Source: DASWJQ01 sp964517315 (GTDB taxonomy: Bacteria > Chloroflexota > Anaerolineae > Anaerolineales > E44-bin32). From it: a stretch of 64,000 bases of DNA. The first letter of the stretch is position 1, and every line of letters begins with the position of its first letter. Made by a program: the position numbers and the translations under genes. Below the pieces are notes generated by a model, which was given only the letters and a program-made list of their open reading frames with translations, ran no database searches and was not told where the DNA came from. Where the stretch lies: contig CAZFCJ010000001.1 in assembly GCA_964517315.1 (NCBI GenBank), positions 62,001 to 126,000 on the forward strand, in the 5' to 3' direction. Of the stretch, positions 37,578 to 45,816 are shown one piece after another.

Positions 37578-37679
37578 GGGCTCTACTTGGATGCAGGATC
37601 GCCTCTCTTCATCCGGGTATAGGCATGCGGTCCCTAACCCCTTCGGGTAAGAAGACGCAATACTCATGAGGATCCTATA

Positions 37680-39119
37680 GTGTTGCTCGAAAGTTGGCTC
37701 AAGTGGTTCGATTCGATCTTCGATCGGCTGGAGGACGATCGAAGGTTACGGTGGATTTGTATCATCACGATTTCAACTCTGGCCGCAGTGCTTCGCTTTT
37801 ATCAGTTGGGCGAATGGAGCTTTTGGGGTGATGAGATCATCACCGTTAACCGCGCGCTCGACATAGACTTTGCGGGTGCGGGTCGCCTGTCCGTCTCCTT
37901 GCTTCTGACGTACCTTGCGATGGCGACGTTCGGTGTCGGTGAATGGAGCGCTCGGCTCGCCCCGGCGTTGGCCGGTATCGTGACGGTGCCGGTGTTATTC
38001 TTCCTGACCCGTCGCCTATTCAATGCGGGCACAGCCCTGGTTGCGGCGTCGCTGCTGGCGGTATCGCCTTGGCATCTGTACTGGTCACAAAACGCTCGGT
38101 TCTACGCTTTTATGCTTCTCTTTTACACCGTTGCGTTGGTTCTCTTCTACCTGGGCCTCGAACAGGATCGGCCTGTATATCTCCTCTTAGCTCTCGGATT
38201 CTTGGGACTGGCAGCCCTTGAGCGGTTGGTCGCACTCATCTTCCTTCCGGTCATTGGTCTTTATGTCCTGCTGCTATTCGTCGGTCCATTTGGGCTTTCG
38301 AAAGGGCTGAATGGTCGAAACCTCGCTGTATTTACGCTACCGGGTCTGGTGCCGGGGATGTACCTGGTTCTGACATTTCCTGCAGTGAGGGATCCTTCAT
38401 TATGGTCTCAACTTTTCGGATGGGTCAACACCAATCCATTTTGGATCTTATCTGGGGTCGCTTACTATGTCGGGGTGGCCACAATTTGTGCGGCGACGGC
38501 GGCTGGAGTCTACCTTGTGCTTCATCGGAACCGTGCCGGGGCTCTCCTTGCTCTCGGCGCCGTCGTTCCCCTGTTGCTGATTGCGGCTGTCTCAACGTTT
38601 CAATACGCGGCCAACCGGTATGTCTTTGTCTCATTGACAAGCTGGTTGATTCTAGCCGGCGTTGCAGTTAGGGAGCTCTTTCGTGAGTCGTCTCCGGGTG
38701 GCCCTCGGCTTTTGGCAGCTGGACTTCTCATGATTCTGGTCTTCACTGCAGCCAGCGAAGACGCTCTGTATTACCTGTACCAACATGGCAATCGTGATAA
38801 CTGGAAGGCGGCGTTCGAGTTCATCGGTGAGGAGAAGGCCCCCGATGACCTCGTCGTCAGCGCCAACCCGGCGCTCGGTCAGTATTACCTGGGCGAAGAG
38901 GTTCTGGGCATGGCCAATCTGGATGTTCAGCAGATCGGCGATGAAGGCCACAGGGTCTGGATTGTCGAGGATATGACGGCATCGGTCAAGTGGCCTCGGG
39001 CACGGCAGCGTCTGATCAGCCGCGGCGAACTCATCCGGGAATTCGACGTCCGTGTAAGGGCACGGAATTTCGAGATGAACGTCTACCTTATCGACAATGC
39101 GATTTCGCCGTCTGAATAG
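37680..39119 (+). CDS. GT39-type (ArnT/PMT-like) membrane glycosyltransferase (copy 2)
   Basis: A 479-residue GT-C membrane glycosyltransferase closely related to the gene at 26451. It shares SFWGDEIITVNRA in the first outer loop, SPWHLYWSQNARFYAFMLLF, YAANRYVFVSLTSWLILAG, YLYQHGNRDNWKAAFEFIG and an identical C-terminal RARxFEMNVYL segment. The start is GTG with GAGGA upstream. It lies 102 bases after the second DUF5060 gene, mirroring the first module. The duplication suggests two related sugar or acceptor specificities. Confidence 0.9.
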   Translation: MLLESWLKWFDSIFDRLEDDRRLRWICIITISTLAAVLRFYQLGEWSFWGDEIITVNRALDIDFAGAGRLSVSLLLTYLAMATFGVGEWSARLAPALAGIVTVPVLFFLTRRLFNAGTALVAASLLAVSPWHLYWSQNARFYAFMLLFYTVALVLFYLGLEQDRPVYLLLALGFLGLAALERLVALIFLPVIGLYVLLLFVGPFGLSKGLNGRNLAVFTLPGLVPGMYLVLTFPAVRDPSLWSQLFGWVNTNPFWILSGVAYYVGVATICAATAAGVYLVLHRNRAGALLALGAVVPLLLIAAVSTFQYAANRYVFVSLTSWLILAGVAVRELFRESSPGGPRLLAAGLLMILVFTAASEDALYYLYQHGNRDNWKAAFEFIGEEKAPDDLVVSANPALGQYYLGEEVLGMANLDVQQIGDEGHRVWIVEDMTASVKWPRARQRLISRGELIREFDVRVRARNFEMNVYLIDNAISPSE

Positions 39120-39200
39120 GCAGGTCGATGTCTTCCCCATTTTTTCGCAAGCGATTAAAATCGCGACTGCAATTCTCGAAGCAAATATAGAAGGAGGAAA

Positions 39201-39240
39201 GGCGCTCATCGAGGTTTGGAATCACCAAACCGAAAGCGCC
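39201..39240 (+). promoter_or_regulatory. Hairpin between ribosome binding site and start of the wzc-like gene
   Basis: AAGGAGG at 39191-39197 is followed by a two-part stem: GGCGCT (39201-39206) with AGCGCC (39235-39240), and GGTTTGG (39213-39219) with CCAAACC (39225-39231), loop AATCA. Thirteen pairs in all, broken by an internal loop. When folded, it would leave only about 11 bases between AAGGAGG and ATG 39249. It may act as a structured spacer or a switch. Confidence 0.5.
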
Positions 39241-39248
39241 GTAAAAAC

Positions 39249-40928
39249 ATGGATCTAAACGAAGCACTTGAACCTCTGAAACGTTGGTGGTGGCTGATTG
39301 TTCTCTCGAGCATCTTAGCTGGCGCGTCCAGCTTCTACGCCGTGTCCAAGCAGCCCCCAATCTATGCAACCCGCACGACGCTTATCGCAGGTAGTTCACT
39401 GTCCACGCTCAATCCATCCAGCGCGGATCTCCAACTGGCGCGCCAGCTGGCGACTCTCTATGCGGACGTGGCCCAGCGTGAGCCGATCAGAGACGCGACC
39501 CGGCAAGCCCTTGACTTGTCTCGATTGCCCCAGTACACGGTGTCCGTCCCGGGCAACGGTCAACTGATCGAAATCGTTGTGACCGATACGGATCCACAGC
39601 GGGCGAAGGTGGTCGCCGATGAGTTGGCCGCGCAGCTTATCCAACGCCTGCCCGAAAATGCAGGTGAGCTGGACCGGGAACGTCAGGCCTTCGCGGAGGG
39701 GCAGCTCGATTTCTTGGAGGAAAAGATTACAGAAACGGAAGAGCAAATTTTAGAAGTGCAGACTGAGCTGGCGGGACTTTCCAGTGCAGAACAAATCGCC
39801 GCCGCCCAATCGGACTTGAACGCGCTTCAAACAAAGTTGACCACGCTTCAGTCTAACTACGCAGCGCTTTTGAGCACGACCAATAATCAGGCCGTCAACA
39901 CGATAAGCGTCATTGAGCCGGCCGACCTCCCCACGCGCGCAGTAAACTCGAATAAGTGGCTCTACATACTCCTTTCCACATCGCTTGGTTTTGTCCTCAG
40001 CGCTTCGGCCGCATATGGACTGGAGTACCTGGATAAATCATTGAAGAGCGAGGGGCAGGTAAGGGCTCTGTTGGATGCTCCCGTGATTGCCCGGCTTCCA
40101 AGGATTTCGCCGCAAGGCCACGGTCGCAGCAAGAATGCCATGGTCATCGATGACGAATTCTCGCCCGAGTACGAAACCTTCCGGCTTCTGAGGGCCAACC
40201 TTGAATTTGGTGACCCCGGCTACCAAAGCAGGTCGTTTCTGGTCGTGAGTTCAACACCGGGTGATGGCAAGAGCACCGTCGCGGTCAATCTAGCACACGC
40301 TTTCGCCCGCTCTGGAAAGAGGACGGTGATCGTTGACGCGGATCTGCGAAGGCCCGGGGTTCACCGTCCTTTGGGGGTCGGAAACATCAGGGGGTTGAGC
40401 GATCTGCTTTACAGGGACTGTAACCTCCAGGACGTGTTAGAAAAAACGGAAGTGGGGGGGTTATGGGCCGTGCCAACCGGGAGACCTCCGACCGACTCGC
40501 AGCACTCCGTCAACATCCGGCGAATGGAGCAGGTGATAAAAGAGATCGGCTCATATCACGAAACGATGATCATCGATGGGCCCCCTCTCATCATGGCGGA
40601 TGCATCACTGTTAGCTTCTAGCGTGGACAAAGTGGTGGTTGTTGTCCGTCTAAATCACACTCCGAAGGACGCACTTCTCACTTCCTTCGACCAGCTAAGA
40701 CGAGCCGGGGCTAATGTAGCCGGAATCGTCATTAACGATGCAAGTGGAAAGTATTCCGGTGGTTATCTTTATGAAGGTTATGGATACTTCGGACCGGATA
40801 CGGACCTGGCGGCGGGAGACGGAACGGGGGCGATCTCCGCGCTGAAGAATCAGGTGAGCGGTTGGTTCGGGCGTCGCGACGGGGCGGATCAACAACAAGA
40901 CGTTGTCGATATCGACGGACAGTTCTAA
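39249..40928 (+). CDS. Wzc-like polysaccharide co-polymerase with tyrosine autokinase domain
   Basis: A 559-residue fused Wzz-BY-kinase protein. The first membrane helix starts near residue 14 (WWWLIVLSSILAGASSFYAV), then an extracytoplasmic region with a coiled coil near 150-215, and a second helix near 238 (YILLSTSLGFVLSASAAYGL). The kinase has Walker A SSTPGDGKSTVAVN (about 333), Walker A' VIVDADLRRPG (about 361), Walker B MIIDGPPLIMAD (about 440), and a C-terminal Tyr cluster YSGGYLYEGYGYF (about 501). It sets chain length and is controlled by Tyr phosphorylation. A TTG at 39216 is in frame, but ATG 39249 starts the usual MDLNEALEPLKRWWW sequence. Confidence 0.92.
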   Translation: MDLNEALEPLKRWWWLIVLSSILAGASSFYAVSKQPPIYATRTTLIAGSSLSTLNPSSADLQLARQLATLYADVAQREPIRDATRQALDLSRLPQYTVSVPGNGQLIEIVVTDTDPQRAKVVADELAAQLIQRLPENAGELDRERQAFAEGQLDFLEEKITETEEQILEVQTELAGLSSAEQIAAAQSDLNALQTKLTTLQSNYAALLSTTNNQAVNTISVIEPADLPTRAVNSNKWLYILLSTSLGFVLSASAAYGLEYLDKSLKSEGQVRALLDAPVIARLPRISPQGHGRSKNAMVIDDEFSPEYETFRLLRANLEFGDPGYQSRSFLVVSSTPGDGKSTVAVNLAHAFARSGKRTVIVDADLRRPGVHRPLGVGNIRGLSDLLYRDCNLQDVLEKTEVGGLWAVPTGRPPTDSQHSVNIRRMEQVIKEIGSYHETMIIDGPPLIMADASLLASSVDKVVVVVRLNHTPKDALLTSFDQLRRAGANVAGIVINDASGKYSGGYLYEGYGYFGPDTDLAAGDGTGAISALKNQVSGWFGRRDGADQQQDVVDIDGQF

Positions 40929-41227
40929 ATGGAGAATGACCTGGACCGTTGCCCGGCCGGCCTCGATCAGAGCGTGAGAGGATTCAGCTCATGTCCTTCA
41001 TTTCACCCATGACAGTCCGTACGATAACCAGGATACGTTCAGGCCGGTGTTTCCCAAGGGGTCAGAAGGCGAATATCCCCATGGCGGAGCATGGATAGAA
41101 GTCTTCACAGGATTTCCGCGGATTGCGCGAGGAGCGCATCGCCCGCTGGCTTGCTTTCTTGGATGTCCGGATCGCAGACGCCGGGCTGTGCGGATACCTG
41201 CATTTGGATGGGAATGCAAAGGCGGAG

Positions 41228-42187
41228 ATGTCACCTTCCGGTGCACTCTTGCGGCCGTTGATCATCGGCGCCATCCTCGTATTGACAACTGGCCTACCGA
41301 TTCTTATCGGTTCAATGCAAGCCGAGGATGAAGAACCCATTCTCCTTCCAGTGGTTGAGCCAATACTCGCCCCGAGTCATACTCATACGCAATCGACCGC
41401 GACGATAGGCGATGAGAGGACCCTGGCCGGTGGACGTTCCTCCCTGTCGACGCTCGCACTGACGCCGACGACGGGGCCTCTTAAAGGTGCTTATGTCGAT
41501 GACGTCATCCAGCTGGTTGACGGCCGTTCCATGATTCGGATTATTGTGCCTCATGGGGTGGAGGGTGTATATAAGGCAGTTGTCACCGTCTGGGCCCCAC
41601 TCCACTTCGATTGTTACATCCCCGCTGATTCCTACGGTCGGCTCTATTGTGTAGGTCCTCATCTTCCGAACGGAGCTGAAGCGAACATTCAGATCATCGA
41701 TTTGGAGGTTCCGGCTCAAGATAGGGCGCCGGTCGTATCGCTGTGGTTTGTCGTTCCGCAGATCGTCGCGACGTCAACGAATCGACCGCCCGACCCCAGT
41801 CCCGCGCTACCGACGTCGACGGAGAGGCCAGCTTCGACCCCGGCCGCGACAGCCGCGCCGACCGGCAAACCTTCGCCTCCACCGCCTACTCAGACATCGC
41901 CGCCCACGGGCACGCCGACCGGCAAACCTTCGCCTCCAACGCCTACTCAGATATCGCCGCCCACGGGCACGCCGACCGGCAAACCTTCGCTCCCAACGCT
42001 TACTCAGACATCGCCGCCCACGGTCACGCCGACCAACACGGTTTCGCCGCCGACGGCTACTCAGGAACCGCCGCCAGCTGATACGCCGACGGATATGCCT
42101 CCTGAGCCGAAAGCCACCCGCACGCGACGACCCCCGGGTCCGCCGACGGATAAGCCTCCAGATCCGCCTGGTCCCCCGGCGCCGTGA
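41228..42187 (+). CDS. Signal-anchored protein of unknown family with Pro/Thr repeat tail (paralogue A)
   Basis: Predicted 319-residue protein I do not recognise. It starts MSPSGALLRPLIIGAILVL, a single N-terminal membrane segment. The central domain, about residues 80-180, has DDVIQLVDGRSMIRIIVP, FDCYIPADSYGRLYCVGPHL and APVVSLWFVVPQ, with two conserved cysteines that could form a disulfide. The tail from about residue 190 is Pro/Thr/Ser-rich with three 19-residue repeats (PTGKPSPPPPTQTSPPTGT type). The start at 41228 matches the paralogue at 42579, which also begins MSPS; the open frame runs further upstream. It follows the wzc-like gene by 299 bases of unassigned DNA. A cell-wall spanning or glycan-binding role is a guess. 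Confidence 0.6.
   Translation: MSPSGALLRPLIIGAILVLTTGLPILIGSMQAEDEEPILLPVVEPILAPSHTHTQSTATIGDERTLAGGRSSLSTLALTPTTGPLKGAYVDDVIQLVDGRSMIRIIVPHGVEGVYKAVVTVWAPLHFDCYIPADSYGRLYCVGPHLPNGAEANIQIIDLEVPAQDRAPVVSLWFVVPQIVATSTNRPPDPSPALPTSTERPASTPAATAAPTGKPSPPPPTQTSPPTGTPTGKPSPPTPTQISPPTGTPTGKPSLPTLTQTSPPTVTPTNTVSPPTATQEPPPADTPTDMPPEPKATRTRRPPGPPTDKPPDPPGPPAP
41858..42028 (+). repeat. Three tandem 57-bp coding repeats
   Basis: Units at 41858-41914, 41915-41971 and 41972-42028 encode 19 residues each of the PTGKPSPPPPTQTSPPTGT type, nearly identical in DNA; a diverged fourth unit follows. The low divergence indicates recent slippage or gene conversion. Strong Pro/Thr bias also opens long frames in the other two phases and on the minus strand, which are artefacts. 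Confidence 0.9.
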
Positions 42188-42578
42188 CCGACGGCAATGC
42201 CCGGCAACGCTGCGCACCCATAAACCTCTTTTGCAAGTCCCTGATGGTCACCTGACAGATCACCTCTGTACAGAATTGGTGCACCGTCTTCTCAAAGCGT
42301 CGAGCTATGCGCCGCAGCCGCCCATCGCAATTTCCGGCAATTCCATCCATGCCCTGTTTCTCATACATGGCTGACTACGTTTCGAACTTTGACTGACTTC
42401 TTCATCCTTTCCAAGCGCTCATCCGTCATACAGCTGTTGTTACCTGTAGCTCCATATGCAGGGATGCGATGGTTCGACCGGGGCTCCTCCCCAGAAGCTC
42501 TCCACCAGGAGCCTTCGTGCCGCAGGTTGGGCCGATGATCTGCGGTTCCCCGTGGAGTTCTTTAACCAAGGACGGAAA
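42188..42578. other. Intergenic region between the two paralogues, 391 bp
   Basis: No gene seen. The first 36 bases after the TGA keep a frame reading P-T-A-M-P-G-N-A-A-H-P before TAA at 42221-42223; a similar run (S-T-A-M-P-V-K-A-A-H-P, then TGA) occurs after the stop of paralogue B. The rest shows no convincing promoter or hairpin. The upstream open frame of paralogue B begins at 42456 but is unlikely to be translated. Confidence 0.6.
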
Positions 42579-43370
42579 ATGTCCCCATCAGATAAATTTG
42601 TTCGACTGTTCATCGTAGGCGTAAGCCTCCTGTTTTCCGGAAGTTTGCCAATACTGATCGGTCGACTTTCCGCGGGGCAAGAGGAGGTCGATAGCGCACC
42701 GTTACGCGATCGGGCTCCGACGGTCACGGACACCCCGGTTCGGTCTCATGTACCCGTGGGCGCTGCTCCAACATCGACAAGCCGGGCCTCTCTGGCAACG
42801 AAACCGCCGACGGAGACGCCCGACCCCTTTCAGCGCGCGCATGTTGACGGGGTGACACAGCTGGCGGACGGTCGCTCAATGATCCGGTTGATCGTGCCGG
42901 GCTTGATCGTAGGAGAGTACGACGCAATCGTTACGGTATGGCGGCCGCAACAATTCGATTGCTTCATCCCCGATGATTCCGTCCATCGGCTCTATTGCGT
43001 AGGCCCACACCTTCCGTACGGAATTGAAGGGCTCATTGAGATCATTGACATGGAGAATCCTTCTCAGGATGGGGCTCCGATCGTCTCGCTGTCTTTTGTC
43101 GTTCAACAAGTCGCCATGACGGCGACGGATCCACCGCCTGACCGCCGTCCTGCGCCGCCTCCCTCAACAAAGAGACCCACTTCTACCCTGGCGGCGACAG
43201 CCCCGGCGACCAGCACGCCAACCGCTACTCAGGCCTCGTCGCTCACGATCACGCCGACCGTCACGCTTCCGCCGTCAACTCCCACTCCCACTGAGGAGGA
43301 GGCCCCGGATCCGACCGAGACGCCGGAGCCCACGAAAACGACCGAGCCGACGGACACCCCGACAGATTAG
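42579..43370 (+). CDS. Signal-anchored protein of unknown family with Pro/Thr tail (paralogue B)
   Basis: Predicted 263-residue paralogue of the gene at 41228. It begins MSPSDKFVRLFIVGVSLLF with one membrane segment, then a linker (TETPDPFQRAHVDGVTQLAD) and the shared central domain: ADGRSMIRLIVP, FDCFIPDDSVHRLYCVGPHL, APIVSLSFVVQQ. The two cysteines are conserved at the same places. The tail is Thr/Pro/Glu-rich (TPTEEEAPDPTETPEPT) without the 19-residue repeats. The reading frame continues after the TAG stop with sequence homologous to that beyond the stop of paralogue A. AAGGACGG gives a plausible ribosome binding site. The family is unknown to me. Confidence 0.6.
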   Translation: MSPSDKFVRLFIVGVSLLFSGSLPILIGRLSAGQEEVDSAPLRDRAPTVTDTPVRSHVPVGAAPTSTSRASLATKPPTETPDPFQRAHVDGVTQLADGRSMIRLIVPGLIVGEYDAIVTVWRPQQFDCFIPDDSVHRLYCVGPHLPYGIEGLIEIIDMENPSQDGAPIVSLSFVVQQVAMTATDPPPDRRPAPPPSTKRPTSTLAATAPATSTPTATQASSLTITPTVTLPPSTPTPTEEEAPDPTETPEPTKTTEPTDTPTD

Positions 43371-43855
43371 CCTTCGGAGCCGCCTGCTACTCCGACGCCG
43401 TGTTCGACTGCAATGCCTGTCAAGGCGGCCCACCCATGACCCATCCGCTTTTTTTAGATCCGAGCAAGGGGATTCCGACGCCGAGGGATATGCCGCCATC
43501 AGGAATGGGTCGGCCTTTGCGCGCTATTTGGTTTGAAGGGTACCCATGGGTTTCAAGATCGATCTTGGCTCCGGACTTTCTTAAGGAGAGCGTGCGGCGA
43601 ACGTATGTGCGAGGCAACGACCCAGGTTTTTCATTGATATCCCAACCGGCGTTGGTCTCGAACATGGCGGATAGATTTCAAACTGGAACAGGAAAATCTG
43701 GTGGTCCCTATGCGGGAGTTTTCAGTGCTGCCCCTTGGACCCTTGGAGCCATGCGGCACGGAGGTTAGCGGCAAGGGGCTTGGAAAAATGGGGGAGGAAT
43801 AGAGTTGTTCTGTTGGCCACGGCCAAATGGAGGAAGACGGAGGGAGCGCTTAAGA
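43371..43855. other. Intergenic region before rmlB, 485 bp
   Basis: Contains the post-stop homologous run noted above (to TGA 43437-43439), then a weak terminator-like element (AAGGCGG at 43422-43428 with CCGCTTT, T-run 43449-43455). An open + frame from 43400 to 43768 has no family resemblance. The ribosome binding site of rmlB lies at its end. Confidence 0.55.
43422..43455 (+). terminator. Weak terminator-like hairpin after paralogue B
   Basis: AAGGCGG can pair with CCGCTTT across a 16-base loop, directly followed by a run of seven T. The large loop makes it weak. It would separate the paralogue pair from the rmlBAD transcript. Confidence 0.35.
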
Positions 43856-44941
43856 GTGAAGAACATCTTAGTAACCGGCGGCGCCGGATTCATCGGTTCA
43901 AATCTTGTGCGTTATCTGCAACGCAAATACTCCTGGGTGCATATCTTAAATCTTGACGCTCTCACCTACGCAGGCACGCTTGAAAACCTTGGGCACTTGC
44001 CAGATCCCGATCGGCACACGTTCATTCTGGCCGATATCAGGGATCGAGCGCTGGTAAAGAGGATCTTAGAAGAATATGAGGTGGACACGATCGTCCACCT
44101 GGCCGCGGAATCACACGTTGACCGCTCCATATCCGGCCCTTCGCTGTTCCTTGAGACGAATGTAGTGGGCACCTTTAATCTGTTGGAAGCAGCCAGGCAG
44201 GTCTGGGGTCGTGGCGAAGATGCACGGTATGGAGATGTTCAGTTCCATCATGTATCCACGGATGAAGTCTACGGGTCGCTGGGCGCCACAGACCCGGCCT
44301 TTACGGAGACCACCCGCTACTCACCCAACTCACCGTACGCTGCGACCAAGGCGTCTGCCGACCACCTTGTGCGTTCCTATGGCCACACCTACGGTCTCCC
44401 TGTGACGATCACGAACTGCTCCAACAACTACGGTCCGAATCAGCACCCGGAAAAACTCGTACCATTGATGATCCAAACCGCATTGCGAGGCGGCCAGCTC
44501 CCGATTTATGGAGATGGAAAACAGATCCGCGATTGGCTGTACGTCGAGGATCACTGTGAAGCCATTTCTCTGGCCCTGGAAGGGGCTACCTCCGGGAGCG
44601 TATACAACGTGGGCGGCGAGAACCAACCGACCAATTTGGAGCTTGTCACCACAATTTGCGAAGAAATGGATATACGCCGGCCCGATTCGCCCCATGTCCC
44701 ACACAAGACCCTGATCAGTCATGTTTCCGATAGACCTGGTCACGACCGACGCTATGCGATGAATACGAGCAAAATCCGAGAGGAGCTCGGCTGGAAGCCG
44801 CGTCACAATTTGCAGGAAGGTCTGCGCAAGACGATTGATTGGTATCTGGCAAATCCCGATTGGGTGCGGACTATTGAACAGGGCCCTTCATTTAAAGACT
44901 GGATACAAGAGAACTACAGTGAAAGGGAGGAGGTTGTATGA
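43856..44941 (+). CDS. rmlB: dTDP-glucose 4,6-dehydratase
   Basis: A 361-residue RmlB. The NAD loop is VTGGAGFIGSNLVRYLQ, and the dehydratase segments are HLAAESHVDRSISGP, HHVSTDEVYGSLG (catalytic Asp/Glu after Thr) and YAATKASADHLVRSYG (Y-x-x-x-K). It converts dTDP-glucose to dTDP-4-keto-6-deoxyglucose, second step of dTDP-rhamnose synthesis. The start is GTG at 43856, giving the canonical MKNILVTGG beginning, with GGGAG upstream; the open frame starts earlier but the added sequence is atypical. It overlaps rmlA by four bases (ATGA). Confidence 0.95.
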   Translation: MKNILVTGGAGFIGSNLVRYLQRKYSWVHILNLDALTYAGTLENLGHLPDPDRHTFILADIRDRALVKRILEEYEVDTIVHLAAESHVDRSISGPSLFLETNVVGTFNLLEAARQVWGRGEDARYGDVQFHHVSTDEVYGSLGATDPAFTETTRYSPNSPYAATKASADHLVRSYGHTYGLPVTITNCSNNYGPNQHPEKLVPLMIQTALRGGQLPIYGDGKQIRDWLYVEDHCEAISLALEGATSGSVYNVGGENQPTNLELVTTICEEMDIRRPDSPHVPHKTLISHVSDRPGHDRRYAMNTSKIREELGWKPRHNLQEGLRKTIDWYLANPDWVRTIEQGPSFKDWIQENYSEREEVV

Positions 44942-45816
44942 AGGGAATCATCTTGGCAGGGGGAAAGGGAACGCGGCTCCACCCGCTGACCATTCCGACA
45001 AGCAAGCAGTTGCTCCCGCTGTATGACAAACCCATGATCTACTATCCCCTTTCCATGCTCCTCCTGGCGGGGATCCGAGATATTCTCGTGATCACCACAC
45101 CCCGGGACCAGTCGTCGTTTCAGCGTCTTCTTGGCGACGGTTCGCAGTGGGGGGTCTCCATCTCGTATGCGCAACAGTCGGAGCCGAGGGGATTGGCGGA
45201 TGCCTTCATCGTCGGCCGGGAATTCATCGACGGCGATCCTACCTGCCTGGTCCTGGGTGACAACATCTTCTTCGGCCACGCTTTGGGCGAGAAACTGAGA
45301 AGATCGGCGGACCTTACCGAAGGCGGTCTGATATTCGCCTATCCTGTCAAGGAACCTTCTCGTTACGGCGTCGTCGAGTTTGATGAGAGCGGCCGGGTTC
45401 TGTCCATCGAAGAGAAGCCGGACCAGCCGAAGTCGAATTTCGCCATCCCCGGCATGTACTTTTACGACTCGGACGTCGTGGAGATTGCGGCCAACTTGGA
45501 GCCGTCGGCGCGGGGCGAACTTGAGATTACGGATATCAATCGCACCTATCTACTGCGGGGGCAGCTCCGCGTGGAGGTGCTCGGTCGAGGAACAGCCTGG
45601 CTCGACGCCGGGACACACGAGTCTCTGTTGCAAGCATCCAGCTTCGTCCACGCCGTGCAGGAGCGGCAGGGGATGATGATTGCCTGCCCCGAGGAGATCG
45701 CGTGGCGCATGGGATTCATCAGCGATCAGGAGCTGTACGATCGAGCTGAAAATATGGCGAGCAACGGTTATCGGGATTACTTGAAGCGGCTGCTCGCGGA
45801 GCCCATCCGAGCATGA
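44938..45816 (+). CDS. rmlA: Glucose-1-phosphate thymidylyltransferase
   Basis: A 292-residue RmlA. It starts MKGIILAGGKGTRLHPLT, the nucleotide-binding signature, then SKQLLPLYDKPMIYYPLSML, VLGDNIFFG and EEKPDQPKSNFAIPGMYFYD. It makes dTDP-glucose from dTTP and glucose 1-phosphate, the first step of dTDP-rhamnose synthesis. Length agrees with the family (about 290). It overlaps both rmlB and rmlD by four bases, forming a tight three-gene unit. Confidence 0.95.
   Translation: MKGIILAGGKGTRLHPLTIPTSKQLLPLYDKPMIYYPLSMLLLAGIRDILVITTPRDQSSFQRLLGDGSQWGVSISYAQQSEPRGLADAFIVGREFIDGDPTCLVLGDNIFFGHALGEKLRRSADLTEGGLIFAYPVKEPSRYGVVEFDESGRVLSIEEKPDQPKSNFAIPGMYFYDSDVVEIAANLEPSARGELEITDINRTYLLRGQLRVEVLGRGTAWLDAGTHESLLQASSFVHAVQERQGMMIACPEEIAWRMGFISDQELYDRAENMASNGYRDYLKRLLAEPIRA

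Noticed and set aside
41743..42374. Arg/Pro-rich frames in other phases and strands over the repeat tail
   Set aside because: Produced by the 57-bp repeats; no start signal and no family likeness.
43400..43768. 122-codon + frame before rmlB
   Set aside because: No family resemblance, low-complexity parts, and it overlaps the post-stop homologous run of paralogue B.
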